Source: Coriolopsis trogii (Eukaryota > Basidiomycota > Agaricomycetes > Polyporales > Polyporaceae). Taken from it: 64,000 nt of DNA. Every line of letters starts with the position of its first letter. Position 1 is the first letter of the stretch. Positions 33,529-44,456 of the stretch are shown piece by piece. Made by a program: the position numbers and the translations under genes. Below the pieces are notes generated by a model. It made no database searches, was not told the DNA's origin, and was given only the letters and a program-made list of their open reading frames with translations. Location of the stretch: assembly GCA_020543525.1 (NCBI GenBank), contig JAHYIO010000001.1, positions 1,302,001 to 1,366,000 of the forward strand, given 5' to 3'.

Positions 33529-35270
33529 ATGCTTGCTCCGCTATTCTCTTTAGCCAACCTCGCCAGCGAGGCTCTGCTCATTCTCGCCTCGCCGGCGCAG
33601 CGCCTGCTCGATGTTCATACTGTGCACCGCTACGACCGACACTATGATATCCAGGTTAGAAAACCTCGATGACATATTTGACGTGTTGCCAACCGTAATG
33701 CTGGCTCTCTAGGCACACCGAGGAGGTCGGGGAAACACCATAGAGAACACTCTGCCCAGCTTTGCGTGGTGAGCTCGACATGCTGCTACACAAGGGGCTC
33801 TGTCGCTCAAGGGTTGTGGTTGTTCCCCAGGGGACTCATCAACGGCGCATCCACGCTCGAGCTAGACAATGGTATTACGAAGGTGATTACTCCCTCGCTC
33901 CTTTCTCAGCCTTCGTATCGAAACTGTCCCTCAGGACGGCTATGTCATTGTATGGCATGATGAGGAAATCACAGCCGCCAAATGTCAAGACACCTATCCA
34001 GTCGTATGTTTCTCTCGCTCTTCCCAGCCCGCACATGTACGACTCAGGAGTAACCCCGGCTATACAGCGCGCTGGCGACCCCGACTTTCCCTACGTCGGG
34101 AAGTTCATCGCAAACCTTACCCTCTCACAGCTTCGCACGATCGACTGCGGCTCAAAGCGGCAGTTTGGCTATCGTAAGTGACGTAGCCTTTGCTTCCAAC
34201 GAATGGATGCTTGATAGCATTTGGCTCACGGACGATGTAGCCATGCAACTAACGTATCCTGGAACGCGGATCTCCACACTCGAAGAGGTCTTTGACTTTG
34301 TGAAGTGCGCGGATCCGGGCCGTCAGGTCCAATGGAACATCGAGTCGAAGATCGATGCAAAGCACCTGAATCGGACCCGTGGTGTCGAGGATTTCGTACA
34401 GAAGCAGCATGCAATTTTTGAGAAGAGCTCGTACAAGCATTCTATCACAGTATGTTGGGTCTCAATGCGCAAGGGTTCATGCTGACTAGTGGTCGAATAG
34501 TACCAGAGTTTCGACTGGAGAACGATCGTCGCCATGAAGGTTAGTCACTGTTGAGTATTGTCTTCCTACTCGAGTGCCTTAAACTTTTTGCCTCAGGAGC
34601 TCGACGCTTCCATCACCACCTCAGCCCTGATCGACGAGTACGTGCAATTGGTATGAGATGCCCTCCAGGGGACTGATGATACCGTCAGCGAGACTGCATT
34701 CACTGCGGACAACAGCACGAGCCCTTGGCTCGCGGGACTGCGTCTGGACTCGTTTCCTGGCCCTTCGCTTGCCAGACAGGTCGCACAAGCTGCGCACAGC
34801 ATCGGCGCGAACATCCTCTCCCCATCCGCATCGTCTTTCTATACACCGGTACCGGACCCCGAGATGGAAGGTTATGTGTCGTTCACGACACAGGAGATGA
34901 TCGACGCCGCGCACCAGCTTGGTATGAAAGTCAAGCCATGGACCGTGAGCACATTCAGAGTAATCATGGGGAGACCTTCGTACTGATTCTACTTGGAATC
35001 GTTCCAGGTCAACAGGATGAACATTGTCGAACAACTTTTGGATTGGAATGCCGATGGTATCATCACGGATTGTCAGTTCACATTTGCTGAATGTCATATG
35101 AAATGCCAGCTCATACTCAAGACTATACAGATCCTGACGTAGTACGACGTCTCGTGCAGCATAGGCAGCTCCCTGTTGCCCCCAAGTTTCCTAAGCAGCG
35201 TGTACTGGCGTGTCTTCACGAACACCTGTCTAAACAACTTGTTCCTCGGCAAATTGAACAACGGCACTAA
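33529..35270 (+). CDS. Glycerophosphodiester phosphodiesterase family protein
   Basis: GDPD enzymes hydrolyse glycerophosphodiesters to glycerol-3-phosphate and an alcohol using a metal-dependent TIM barrel. Exon 1 (33529-33654) encodes a hydrophobic leader, FSLANLASEALLILASPA, likely a signal or membrane anchor. Exon 2 opens with AHRGGRGNTIENTLPSFAWG, containing the catalytic His-Arg and the Glu-Asn-Thr ligands. The second metal and His motif appears across two introns as LELDNGITK / DGYVIVWHDEEI. Later blocks include ISTLEEVFDFVKC, QWNIESKID and, near the end, HQLGMKVKPWTVNRMN and DGIITDYPDVV, the usual barrel closure. About ten introns were placed by eye; phases at the checked junctions agree. 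The product would be roughly 400 aa. The substrate cannot be told from sequence. Confidence 0.88.
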
Positions 35271-35585
35271 CAACATGATAGTCGACAGATAGTAGAGGAG
35301 ACCTCTTGTAGATTGAACTGTCCTGCCCACTAGATTGTACCTCCCATACGTTTGTGGATGATACCATACTATTCCGTGAACATGGCTGTGTCGTTGGAGG
35401 AGTAACCGCGGCCGAGACCCCGTAGTCCAGAAGAGCCAATGAACGCCCGCCCATTGAACAAGCGCCAGCGGAAAAGAACGGGACGAGGGGGTCGCTAAGC
35501 GCCTCTTTCGAAACTCCGCCCTGCGTTTGAGCTCGTCACTGCCGACAGCGAGCACGCCCTCACCACCTTTACCTTACTCGCCGCC

Positions 35586-36740
35586 ATGGCTGCCGTCCAC
35601 CTCTCGAAAAAGGCCGTAACTGTCCCCACTACAGTCCGGACGCTCGCGTCTGGTGTTCCCCACGCGCCGCTCATCAGCCTCTCTGTCCGCTCGCCCGCCG
35701 GTCACGGGCATGGCCATGGACACGGCGCTGCGGGCCCTCGCTCTGATGTTCCTGCTCGGTGGGCGGGAGGCGTCAGTCGGACGGCTTCGGGGCTTGTCAG
35801 CAAGTCGTTTGCGTCTGGTGAGTCGTTGTCTCTGAACCTCCAATTGTTGTGCCGGCCTGGAGAGGGGCGGGCCGTGCCTGCGTCGGGTGTGGTATGCGTC
35901 CCACTCCCTGCAGGCACAACCGTCGTACAGAAGACTTGTGCTCATAAACTTCCCTCTTGCCCGCAAACGGTACGCACAAATGCAGCCACCGTTACGGGCG
36001 TCCACCAGAAGAGCCTGATGCACACCTCCGCCGTTGCCCGGGACGCACCTCAGGTGCCCGACTTCTCCAAGTACGAGGCCAAGTCGGACAGCACGAACCG
36101 GGGGCTCGCGTACTTCATGATCGGCTCGCTCGGCCTGCTCTCCGCGTCGGCGGCCAAGTCGACGGTGACCGAGTTCCTCGCGACGATGTCCGCCTCGGCG
36201 GACGTGCTCGCGATGGCCAAGGTCGAGATCGAGCTCGCGGCCATCCCCGAGGGCAAGAACGTGATCATCAAGTGGCGCGGGAAGCCCGTCTTCATCCGCC
36301 ACCGCACGCAGGAGGAGATCGAGGAGGCCCGCTCGACGGACTGGAAGTCCCTCCGCGACCCCGAGTCGGACGAGGCCCGCACGAAGAAGCCCGAGTGGCT
36401 CGTCATGCTCGGGGTTTGCACCCACTTGGGTTGTGTCCCCATTGGTGAGGCGGGCGACTACGGAGGCTGGTTCTGCCCCTGCCACGGTTCGCACTACGAC
36501 ATCTGTGAGTGAATGCGGGTCTCGTCATGCGGTCTTGTAGCCGCTCGGGGACCATTTATACTGAACTCTACCTTTCCTCCCACTAGCTGGCCGTATCCGC
36601 AAGGGTCCCGCTCCTGTGAGTTTCATATCTTTCGGCCTGAATGCTACGCATGTCTCTGACTCGTACCTTGTCTGCAGCTCAACCTAGAGGTTCCTCAGTA
36701 CGAAATCAACGAGGGAGAAGGCAAGATGACTATTGGTTGA
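35586..36740 (+). CDS. RIP1: Rieske iron-sulfur subunit of cytochrome bc1 complex
   Basis: This is the Rieske [2Fe-2S] protein of mitochondrial complex III, which passes electrons from ubiquinol to cytochrome c1. The proposed exons are 35586-35817, 35914-36504, 36587-36615 and 36678-36740. A basic presequence ([20 protein letters not shown]) leads to [18 protein letters not shown] and the membrane helix [20 protein letters not shown]. The cluster ligands are in CTHLGCVP and CPCHGSHYD. The C-terminus reads [19 protein letters not shown]. The first intron (96 nt) is a multiple of three without a stop, so an unspliced form would also be open. The presequence holds an unusual HGHGHGHG run. Splicing in the presequence is the only uncertain part. 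Confidence 0.93.
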
Positions 36741-37351
36741 TAGAATACCGTGTCCGTCTTACATGTAGAGCGTACAATAATCATTGTTGCGTTCCTTCGC
36801 CTCGAGCATAGTCCGCCTCCTGCCTGTGCGTCATGCCATGGGAGCACTCTTCGGCACATTTGTGGGTGCCATTGTGGGTACATTTTGGTGCCTGAACGAC
36901 TTCACACGTCCCGCTACGAGAGTATGTAGGGTCACAACAACATATTGTTCATCATTTACAAGAACACCGGACACGGCTATCGCGGTACGGACGGGGGAAC
37001 GCTATCTGGGGGTTTTGTAGCTATAGGAAAGCAGACGATTTACGAGCCGTGGGGGAGACAAGTATAGCACAGGGACGAAGCACGAGAACGGAGAACGGAG
37101 ACGAGACGAGTGGGACATCGGAACCAAGTCAGGCATGCTCTTTGGTATCTAGATTACCAAGTCCTATCCCTCACAAGGGCCATCAAATGCCCACATAGTA
37201 GTTAACAAAACGCCGTAGCCAAGAGACATTCGTTTTTCTCGATACTGTAGACGTAGACGGTAGACGTAGCAGCAGCACACCAAGTCAACATGAGGGGTCG
37301 TGTGTCATGGATCTGCGTTAGGGGGTGCGCGCCGCAAGTGCGAGTGTCGAG
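36741..37351. other. Convergent 3' region, RIP1 / SR-like gene
   Basis: About 610 nt hold the 3' ends of the Rieske gene (+) and the SR-like gene (-). A 78-codon frame at 36784-37020 lacks an ATG and family support. Confidence 0.4.
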
Positions 37352-39755
37352 CTTAGGAACGCCTGTAGCTGCCGGCAGGCTCGGGGTCACGACCGCGAGG
37401 CGGGTAGTCCCTGCCACCAGTGCCGCGAGGAGGAGGGGCGCCACCGGAGTAGCCGTTAGCGTAGTTGCCAGAGCCGCCGTTGTAGGTAGCCCCGCCAGTG
37501 GGAGCACTGTAGCCTGCAGACTCGTAGGGAGCGCCGGAGGCGGAACGGGAAGGAGGGCTCTGGGAGCGACGCCTAGAATGGACAAGCAGTCGTCAGATCG
37601 TGCCAGGAGCAGTCTGAGACAAAGAGCACGAACCGGTAGCGAGTAGCCTCAACGCTGCCAGAACGAGGCGCAACATAGTCGTAGCGGGCTGGAGATACAG
37701 CTCTGGCCCGAGTGTCCGCAGGGGGATAGTCGCTAGACAGAGACACGTCAAGCACGGTCACCGGCAAAGTAGATGTTTGGGACATACCGAGGCGGAGGCG
37801 CGCGGTCGTAATCCTCACGGGCAGCACGAGGAGGCGGGCCACCAGGAGGCGTCCTAGCTCTCACGGAGGCAGGTGGCGGGTAAGAGCTGTATCTGTCGGG
37901 CGGAGCCGCGGCAGCAGGGGGAGGGGGACCAGGCCTGCCTCTATCGTAGCGATCATAGTAATCTCTGCCAGGCGGGGGATAGCCACGAGGAGGATAGCCA
38001 GGGGGCGGAACTGGCTCGCTCTCAGGAGGGTAATAGCCACGAGCCTCAAAGCGAGCAGGAGGATAAGGCGGCGGCGGGGCGCCTCTCATCCTGTAATCAT
38101 CGTAGTCCCTAGCAGAGCGAACAGGGGGCGCGGGAGGATAGTCACGGAAGTCCCTCGGAGGCGGCGAAGGAGGTCTGCCGTAAGGACCATCCCGACGAGG
38201 CGGCGGAGGATAGTCATAGTAGCGAGGATCTCCAACTGGGTAACGCGGATAATCACCGCGGTACGGATAGTCCCTCGGAGGCGGCAGATAGTCCCTCGGC
38301 GGCTGGATACGGTCAATAAGAGCATCACCTCCAAGAGGGTTCGGGCGTCGTCTGTGCAGTTCGCGGTCCCTCAGTGTCATGAATCGCGTCACTTCCAGCA
38401 TTCGCGGACACGCACCCGTTCGCCATATGATTGGGGCATTCCCTGTCACTTTGCGTCAAGCCCCTTTCCGACCGCAACTTAGAGCCTACTAACCTTGCCC
38501 AGTGGCCCATCTGGCCGCATTTGAAGCAGGCACCAGGGTCGCCACTATACTTTGCGGTTCTTCCGCCGCCATGCGAAATTTCGACGCGAATCTTGTTTCC
38601 CATAAAGTAGCCCTCGTGGTACTTTGCGACACTTTCTTCCGCAGCCTCGCGGCTGTCGAATTCCTAAGGAAGCGGCAGGGTTCAGGCCCAGAACTCGACG
38701 GGGAAGCACATAATGTGAACTTACGACGAAGCCATACCCCACCCTATTCACACGATGCATCGCCCTTAGTTAGCGCGATATCCAGCGCTGCAGCATGCAA
38801 GAAGTGAGGACATACTTGAGCTCGATGTTGACTATGTTGCCAATCTTGCCAAAGCAGCTCTCGAGGTCTTCCTTGCGAGTGTGTTCGGGGAGGCCGCCGA
38901 TGTAGACCTTGTTCGGCTGTAGTCCCAGAGGAGCGAGAGCAAACGCCGAACGCCCGAAAGAGAGCCGCATGAGAGCAGAAGGGAGAGCCGTCAGCCAATC
39001 ATGTCAACAACGCGCAGAAAAGCAGAAGCAGATGCCAGCAGAGAGAAAGACGGAGATGAGAGGGATTGGAATCGAGGGAGAACAGCCCATAGCAGCGCTG
39101 AGGCAAGTACAGGGGCGCTCTCCCTACAGATAGCCCAGATCGCGTGAGGCGGCCCTGCAGTTGGTATCCCGTTCCATCACCGTACGAAGGTGCACCCTAG
39201 GAGTGCCATCGCGGACGATGGTTGCCATGTCACGAGGCCCTGCACATCCTCAAAAATTCACGGAGCTAGGGGACATGACAAGCTTCGGCCACGAGTTAGG
39301 AGAGAAGTGTGTGTGCGGTGAGAAGCGCGACGTGTCAGCACGAGGAGAGGGTGCACAGACGAGGCGAGCAGGGCAAAGGGCGGACCCACAGGCAGAGCGA
39401 AGAGAGTAGAGGGTAGGAGGAGAGAGGGAGAGGAGGAGGATTATGAACACCACACGAAGTAGAAAGACCTAAGCACCTTGACAATCTTCTCGCCACGCTG
39501 AGAGTCAGAGCGGGGCGGACCACCAGCGCTGTCGCCTCCGTTGCCTGTGACAGAGCCGGGGGCGGGGTAGTCTGTGTTGTCTCCAGCTGAGACGGTGCGG
39601 TCGTCTGCGGGATGGGGGCCGCCGTTCATGTCGATGTCGCCGCCTGGACCCATGATATGGTCGCGGGCGGACTCGACGTCCATAGGATTCTGATTGTTCG
39701 TGTGCTTGGCTGAGTGTTGCTCGCTGGGCGGGTCAGCGAGAGGAGAGGCTGCCAT
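37352..39755 (-). CDS. SR-like RNA-binding protein with RRM, zinc knuckle and RS/Tyr-rich tail
   Basis: This is a predicted splicing-type RNA-binding protein. Exon 1 (39477-39755) encodes a Gly/Asp-rich leader starting MAASPLADPP. After a 560-nt intron, exon 2 (38816-38916) begins the RRM with PNKVYIGGLPEHTRKEDLES. A 19-nt micro-exon (38725-38743) gives VGYGFV (RNP1) and exon 4 continues EFDSREAAEESVAKYH. A CCHC knuckle follows, CFKCGQMGHWARECPNH. The tail is long and rich in Pro, Tyr, Arg and Asp (RDYPYRGDYPRYP), then RRSQSPPSRSAS and ends AGSYRRS. This RRM plus zinc-knuckle plan is that of SRSF7-type factors. Phases of the checked junctions agree. An SR-protein kinase gene lies 1.9 kb upstream on the same strand. 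The long first intron is atypical here and may be regulated. Confidence 0.82.
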
Positions 39756-41636
39756 GCGATGATGACAAGCAGAGAGCAAGAGCACTCCTTCCCAAATTTC
39801 TGGGAGCCACACCCATCAGACGCCCGTACGGCCAGCGCACCAAATCCGGGTCCCCTCCGCCACGCCATTCGGGCCAATCACCGTTCATAGCGCTCGCGGC
39901 TTCGTAGCGCACATACAGACGCCCGTTGCCCCACTTTCTATGCGACTTGAACTACAAGGTAGAGCGCAGTGTATTTTGCCTCGGCGACACGCCACGCCAC
40001 GCCTCGTGCGTCGAAAAGTCTCCTGTCTGTCTGAGACAGGTCTGATGATACGTCGGCGGCGGCGCATCGACTCATTTCCAGCATTTATGTATTCCTCCCC
40101 ATACGACTTCCATCCTTTGGCACGGCAGCAGCTAGCGCCATCATGCCCACAACCACAACAGGCGCGTCGATTACCTTACCCCGCAACGGTCTTTGATCTA
40201 TGCATGCATGGCGCAGTCACGGCCTCCCCGCAGGTGCCAACGTCCATGGCGCAGCCCAAGTTGAGCGCCCCGGTATCGTTAACCCGCTGTTCCTTACAGA
40301 TGCTCGAAATTTGTGAACAGATGATCAACGGCTGGCCATGTATGCATGGCATGACATGACGAGTCCTCTCCATTTCCTGACTCTCTGGATCCACCCCAAT
40401 GTGGAGGTGATACCGTATTCCTTTACTCATCATCACTGCTCGTCCACGGACCAGGGTCACCGCCACACATCGGTTACTTACTTGACAGCCGTCCGTCATC
40501 AAGTGCCCTGGGGTCCATGACATGATCCATACTGATACCGATCCTCCAGTCAACGTCGCCCCCATACATGCACAGACAATGGTCGACGGACGAACCTACC
40601 GTCATAGCTGAGAACGATTCGAATTCAACGTCCGCCGGCCAATATCTCCCCTCCCTGCTTCACCACACGACGATCTTTGCGTGCTTCAAAAGATATTCGG
40701 ATTGTCTATGTCGTTCAGTAAAGTATGTACATTGACACGATGTACAGTACGTCGAGAAACAGAAGCAGCCGCTACATCCTGACTGATCGACTGCCAATGT
40801 CTATCATACGGATGTAAAGCAAAGCAAACAATAGAGAAGTAGAACAGGAAAGAAAGAAGAAGAAAAACCGCATATGTACAGCCCCATAATGATAAGACGA
40901 GCCAGAAAGCAATGAGGACACACGACGAGAGATCAGCGAGGAATCGGGGTGCGCAGGCGGTAGTTGGCGGATAGGAATGTGGGGCGAGTTTGGGAGGATG
41001 CATGTGTACGTCGCGCGGCGAGGACAGAGGAGGGTGCCGACGGTAGCGACTATTAGGAGGATAAGGTGACGCATGAACGTAGCGATGGATGCATGGGGCA
41101 GGGGCTGATAACGCGCGAAAACGAGAAAACAAGCAAACGAGACAAGCGGACACAATTGCAGTCTAAATGTCTAGTCATGATGTGGAACGAGAAGAAACGT
41201 TGAAGCGTGAAGACGTGAAAATGTGAGATGCGCAAGTCGTAAAGCATAACCAACAGTAACAGGACAAGACGGCGAGAGAACCAAGGACGGCAGCGCTGGC
41301 GATAAAGTATAGCAAAAAAGCACAACACCGGGCGGAAAAAATCATGAACACCATGAAGAAACATGCCTCACGAGCGAGGCAGAGAAGAAACACCATCACG
41401 CGCCGTCCTTGGACAAAGCTGGGCACAAGTCCCATCATCACACCCGAGCACGCCCACATCGCGTCACGTCCCCCACCACCTTCGACGCGTCACGTCATCT
41501 CCCGAGCTCCCGCACGCATACTTCGTCAACGTACCCGCATAGCCGCCGGCAGCACTGGGACGGATATATACTGTGCGACAGCCCCGTCGCTCAGCACTAC
41601 CACATCCCCGCGCCGATAAAGCGATGCGCGTGGCCT
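39756..41636. other. Long upstream region of the SR-like gene
   Basis: About 1.9 kb lie between two minus-strand genes. I see no gene. Frames around 40686-41459 (-) are hydrophobic and pyrimidine-derived without motifs, over a purine-rich plus strand. It probably holds the SR-like gene promoter and the SRPK 3' UTR. Confidence 0.4.
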
Positions 41637-44456
41637 TCACCATCCCCACAGGTCCTCGCTTAGCGGGTCGACCTCGAGCCACGGGTGGTTGACCATGTCG
41701 CGCGCGTGCGCCCTCTCCCGATGGTCGATACGTAGCATCGGCAGCAGGAACTCGCAGAGCGCCTCCGCGTCAGCCTCCTTCCAGAGGTACTTCTCGATCA
41801 TCACCTGCTTCAGCGGCCAGGGCTTAAGGCTTCGGATGTACCGCAGCGAACCTGTTCAGATAAGAACCAGAATGTCAGCGAGTCTTGTGCCACAACGGAC
41901 GAGCGCACGCCACAAGAATGGAGACGACCACAGCGACGGCACCGACAATCCCATATGGGGAACATCACCGCCCTCGGAATCAATACGATGATCAACACCA
42001 TCACAGCCAGCGGGGGCATATCGCAAATCGCGCACTGCGTGCAGCTTATCGAGCGCGCCCCAAGAGAAGGTCTCGAACTCTGGGGCTCGCCTTCCCCAAG
42101 GAGAGGTCTCCCAATCCGGCATCTGTCGCAGCATTGCGAAGAAACCGATATAAATTGAAGCACACGTACCTGAGCTATCGAACAACTCCCTGCTGAACCT
42201 CCCACCCCACTTCGTCTCGCCGTAGTCCCCGAGGAGCTCGATGATCTGTGCGACGTGGTCGTCGTCCTTGCCGAACAGGTCGCCCTGGCCTTGGGGATCG
42301 AAGAGGTACTCCGCTGTAAGGAGCTCGAAGATCACGCACGCGGCGGACCAGATGTCCGCCGTCGCGCCCCAGTCGGTACGGCCGACGATCGCTTCAGGAG
42401 CACGATATTGTCGTGTCTGGATATCTTCCGTGTAATGCTTGGACGTCGGGGTCGCGTTCCCGAGATCGGCGATCTTGATGGAAATGGGGAGGGGGAAGGG
42501 ATCCTCGGGGAGAGTAGAGGTCGAAGGCATCGCGTTTTGCGGATGTGGTGATAATGGTGAGTGCGGATGCTGAGAGCATGTGGAGGTAGACCGTGGGGGT
42601 GATGTACGATTATGAGGTGCTGTCTGCGTGAGCAGTGACGGACCAGCTACCGGTCGCGCGAGTTGTGAGGTTTTCGTTCCGATCGTCTCGTCCGCGTCCG
42701 TAGCTGGTTCGACTCCGCATGTGCATAGACTCGACGAGCTGGCCTTCTCCTCATTAGAGGAGTTGAGTTCCATCTTGCCGAAGGCGTCAGTGACGCCTGT
42801 AACAGATGTTGGAGGAGTATCGTTAATGTATGACGTTGCAAGGCTCGAAGACCCCGCGATTGATTCGAATCGCGACACGGAGCCTGACGACCCGCTGCCG
42901 CTTGCACTCGAGTGGTCTGATGAGCCATCGGGCGTTGAAATGCTCGAGTCAAAGCTCGTTGTCAAAGCGAGCTTGCCCAATGACTTTCTCCGTACTTCCA
43001 TGCTCTTGGAAGTCGTCGAGGCAAGGGCGCTCTGAGCGGATGCAACCCTTGAAATGTAACTGAGCCGTGCGGGGGAGTTGGGGCAGCTGTATGAAGAGGG
43101 GTTCGAGAGAGGCTGCGAATCGAAGATTTGCACCTGCCGCTCGTGGTTAGTCCTGTGTCGTGGTATCGCCATGGATGTACGAGTGGCTTGCTTGGGAGGT
43201 ACTACGACCTTCCTGGAGGTGGGAGACGGGGAACGAGACAGCTCTGATTGAATATGCGCTTCCACGTCCGGGATAGAGATGACTGCATGGCGATTAGGTT
43301 CGTGAATGACGTCAGATCAATTTCAGCAAATGACTCACGGATGTTCTCTGGCTTGATATCCGTGTGGACCATGTCGCACTCGTCATGGAGGTACTGCAGC
43401 CCAAGGAGCATCTGCTTTGCGATGACTTTGACAAGGTCCACCGCAACGCCGGTCTTCTTGTGGCGCTCGATGAGGGCCAGAAGATTCTCGCCTAAAGGCT
43501 CGAACACAAGGCATATATGGCGATTGTCGGCGACGACATGCTCGAAGTGGTCGAGGAAGGAAACGACGTGGTTACGCCCACGGTGTGATGGGTTGGCGTC
43601 CATGACTTGACGCAAGAGCTTGATCTCATCGCGAGCTGTTTCAGCATATCTGCCGGCGGACTTTACAACCTTCAACGCAGAGTGTCGCTGAGTTCTATCA
43701 AAGCAAGACGGTCAGCCACTGCACCAGCGGGCGTGAAAATACGAATCCTATGCGAGCTATACTCCGCAGAGTAGAACTTGCATATGAATCCACTACGTCT
43801 CTTCCAACACTGCGTAGACTGTCTTCGATGTGCTCATAGGCCAGAGTGGTGTCGCACACGAGCGCACAACCTCATTAGTGCAAGGCCCTACGATGGAAGA
43901 TAGGATGGTATTTTCGTAGAGATGACAAAGAGTATGGAGTGTGGCGCACCACTAACAATTGAGGCGAGCATCTCGCTGGAAAGGAACGCGCGAAACGGTA
44001 TGCATGTTTGCTCTATTTCGTGCGCATGTGTTGGAAAGGACAAGCGAACACCAAAAGCGGCTTCGCGGGGAGGGGATAGCGGATGGATTCGATAGGGAAG
44101 AGGACGTACTGATAATCCTTGACAAGCCATACGGTTGAGAAGTGGCCCCATCTGGTCGGGTGATGTGAGTAAGAGGTTCGCGACCGTCCGCAAAGGGCGT
44201 ATGGGGCGAGCACCGCGGACGGCGTGGCTCTGCGGACGGCGTGGAAGGAAACGGATGGGACTTACCCCAGTTTGCGGAGGACAAGATACCTTCCATCCTT
44301 GAAATGGTCGTTTATCTTCACCTGGAGATAACCTCCAGAGTTGTAATCCGCAGGAGACTCCTCGTCCTTCGAGTAGACATCGGGAACGGGGACGATCTTG
44401 GGACCAGAGGGGGTGACGATGTACTGGTATTTCGCGCAAGGCTGCTTCGGAGCCAT
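41637..44456 (-). CDS. SR-protein kinase (SRPK / Dsk1 / Sky1 type)
   Basis: This Ser/Thr kinase phosphorylates Arg-Ser domains of splicing factors. Translation starts MAPKQPCAKYQYIVTPSG and reaches DYNSGGYLQVKINDHFKDGR, the SRPK entry sequence, then [20 protein letters not shown]. Further exons hold ALKVVKSAGRYAETARDEIK, HICLVFEPLGENLLALIE and the catalytic loop MVHTDIKPEN. As in all SRPKs, a long Ser-rich spacer (about 42550-43260) splits the lobes. The second half resumes IKIADLGNATPTSKHYTEDI and QTRQYRAPEAIVG, and ends MVNHPWLEVDPLSEDLWGW. DLG replaces DFG, which is normal for this family. The intron at 41852-42169 is 318 nt and nearly open in frame, unlike the other short introns. Its neighbour is a likely substrate type. 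Confidence 0.92.

Noticed and set aside
36784..37020. 78-codon hydrophobic frame after RIP1
   Set aside because: It does not begin with ATG, has no homologous motif and lies in a convergent 3' region.
40686..41459. Hydrophobic minus-strand frames
   Set aside because: They come from a purine-rich plus strand (poly-Phe/Leu/Ser translation) and have no start context or family match.
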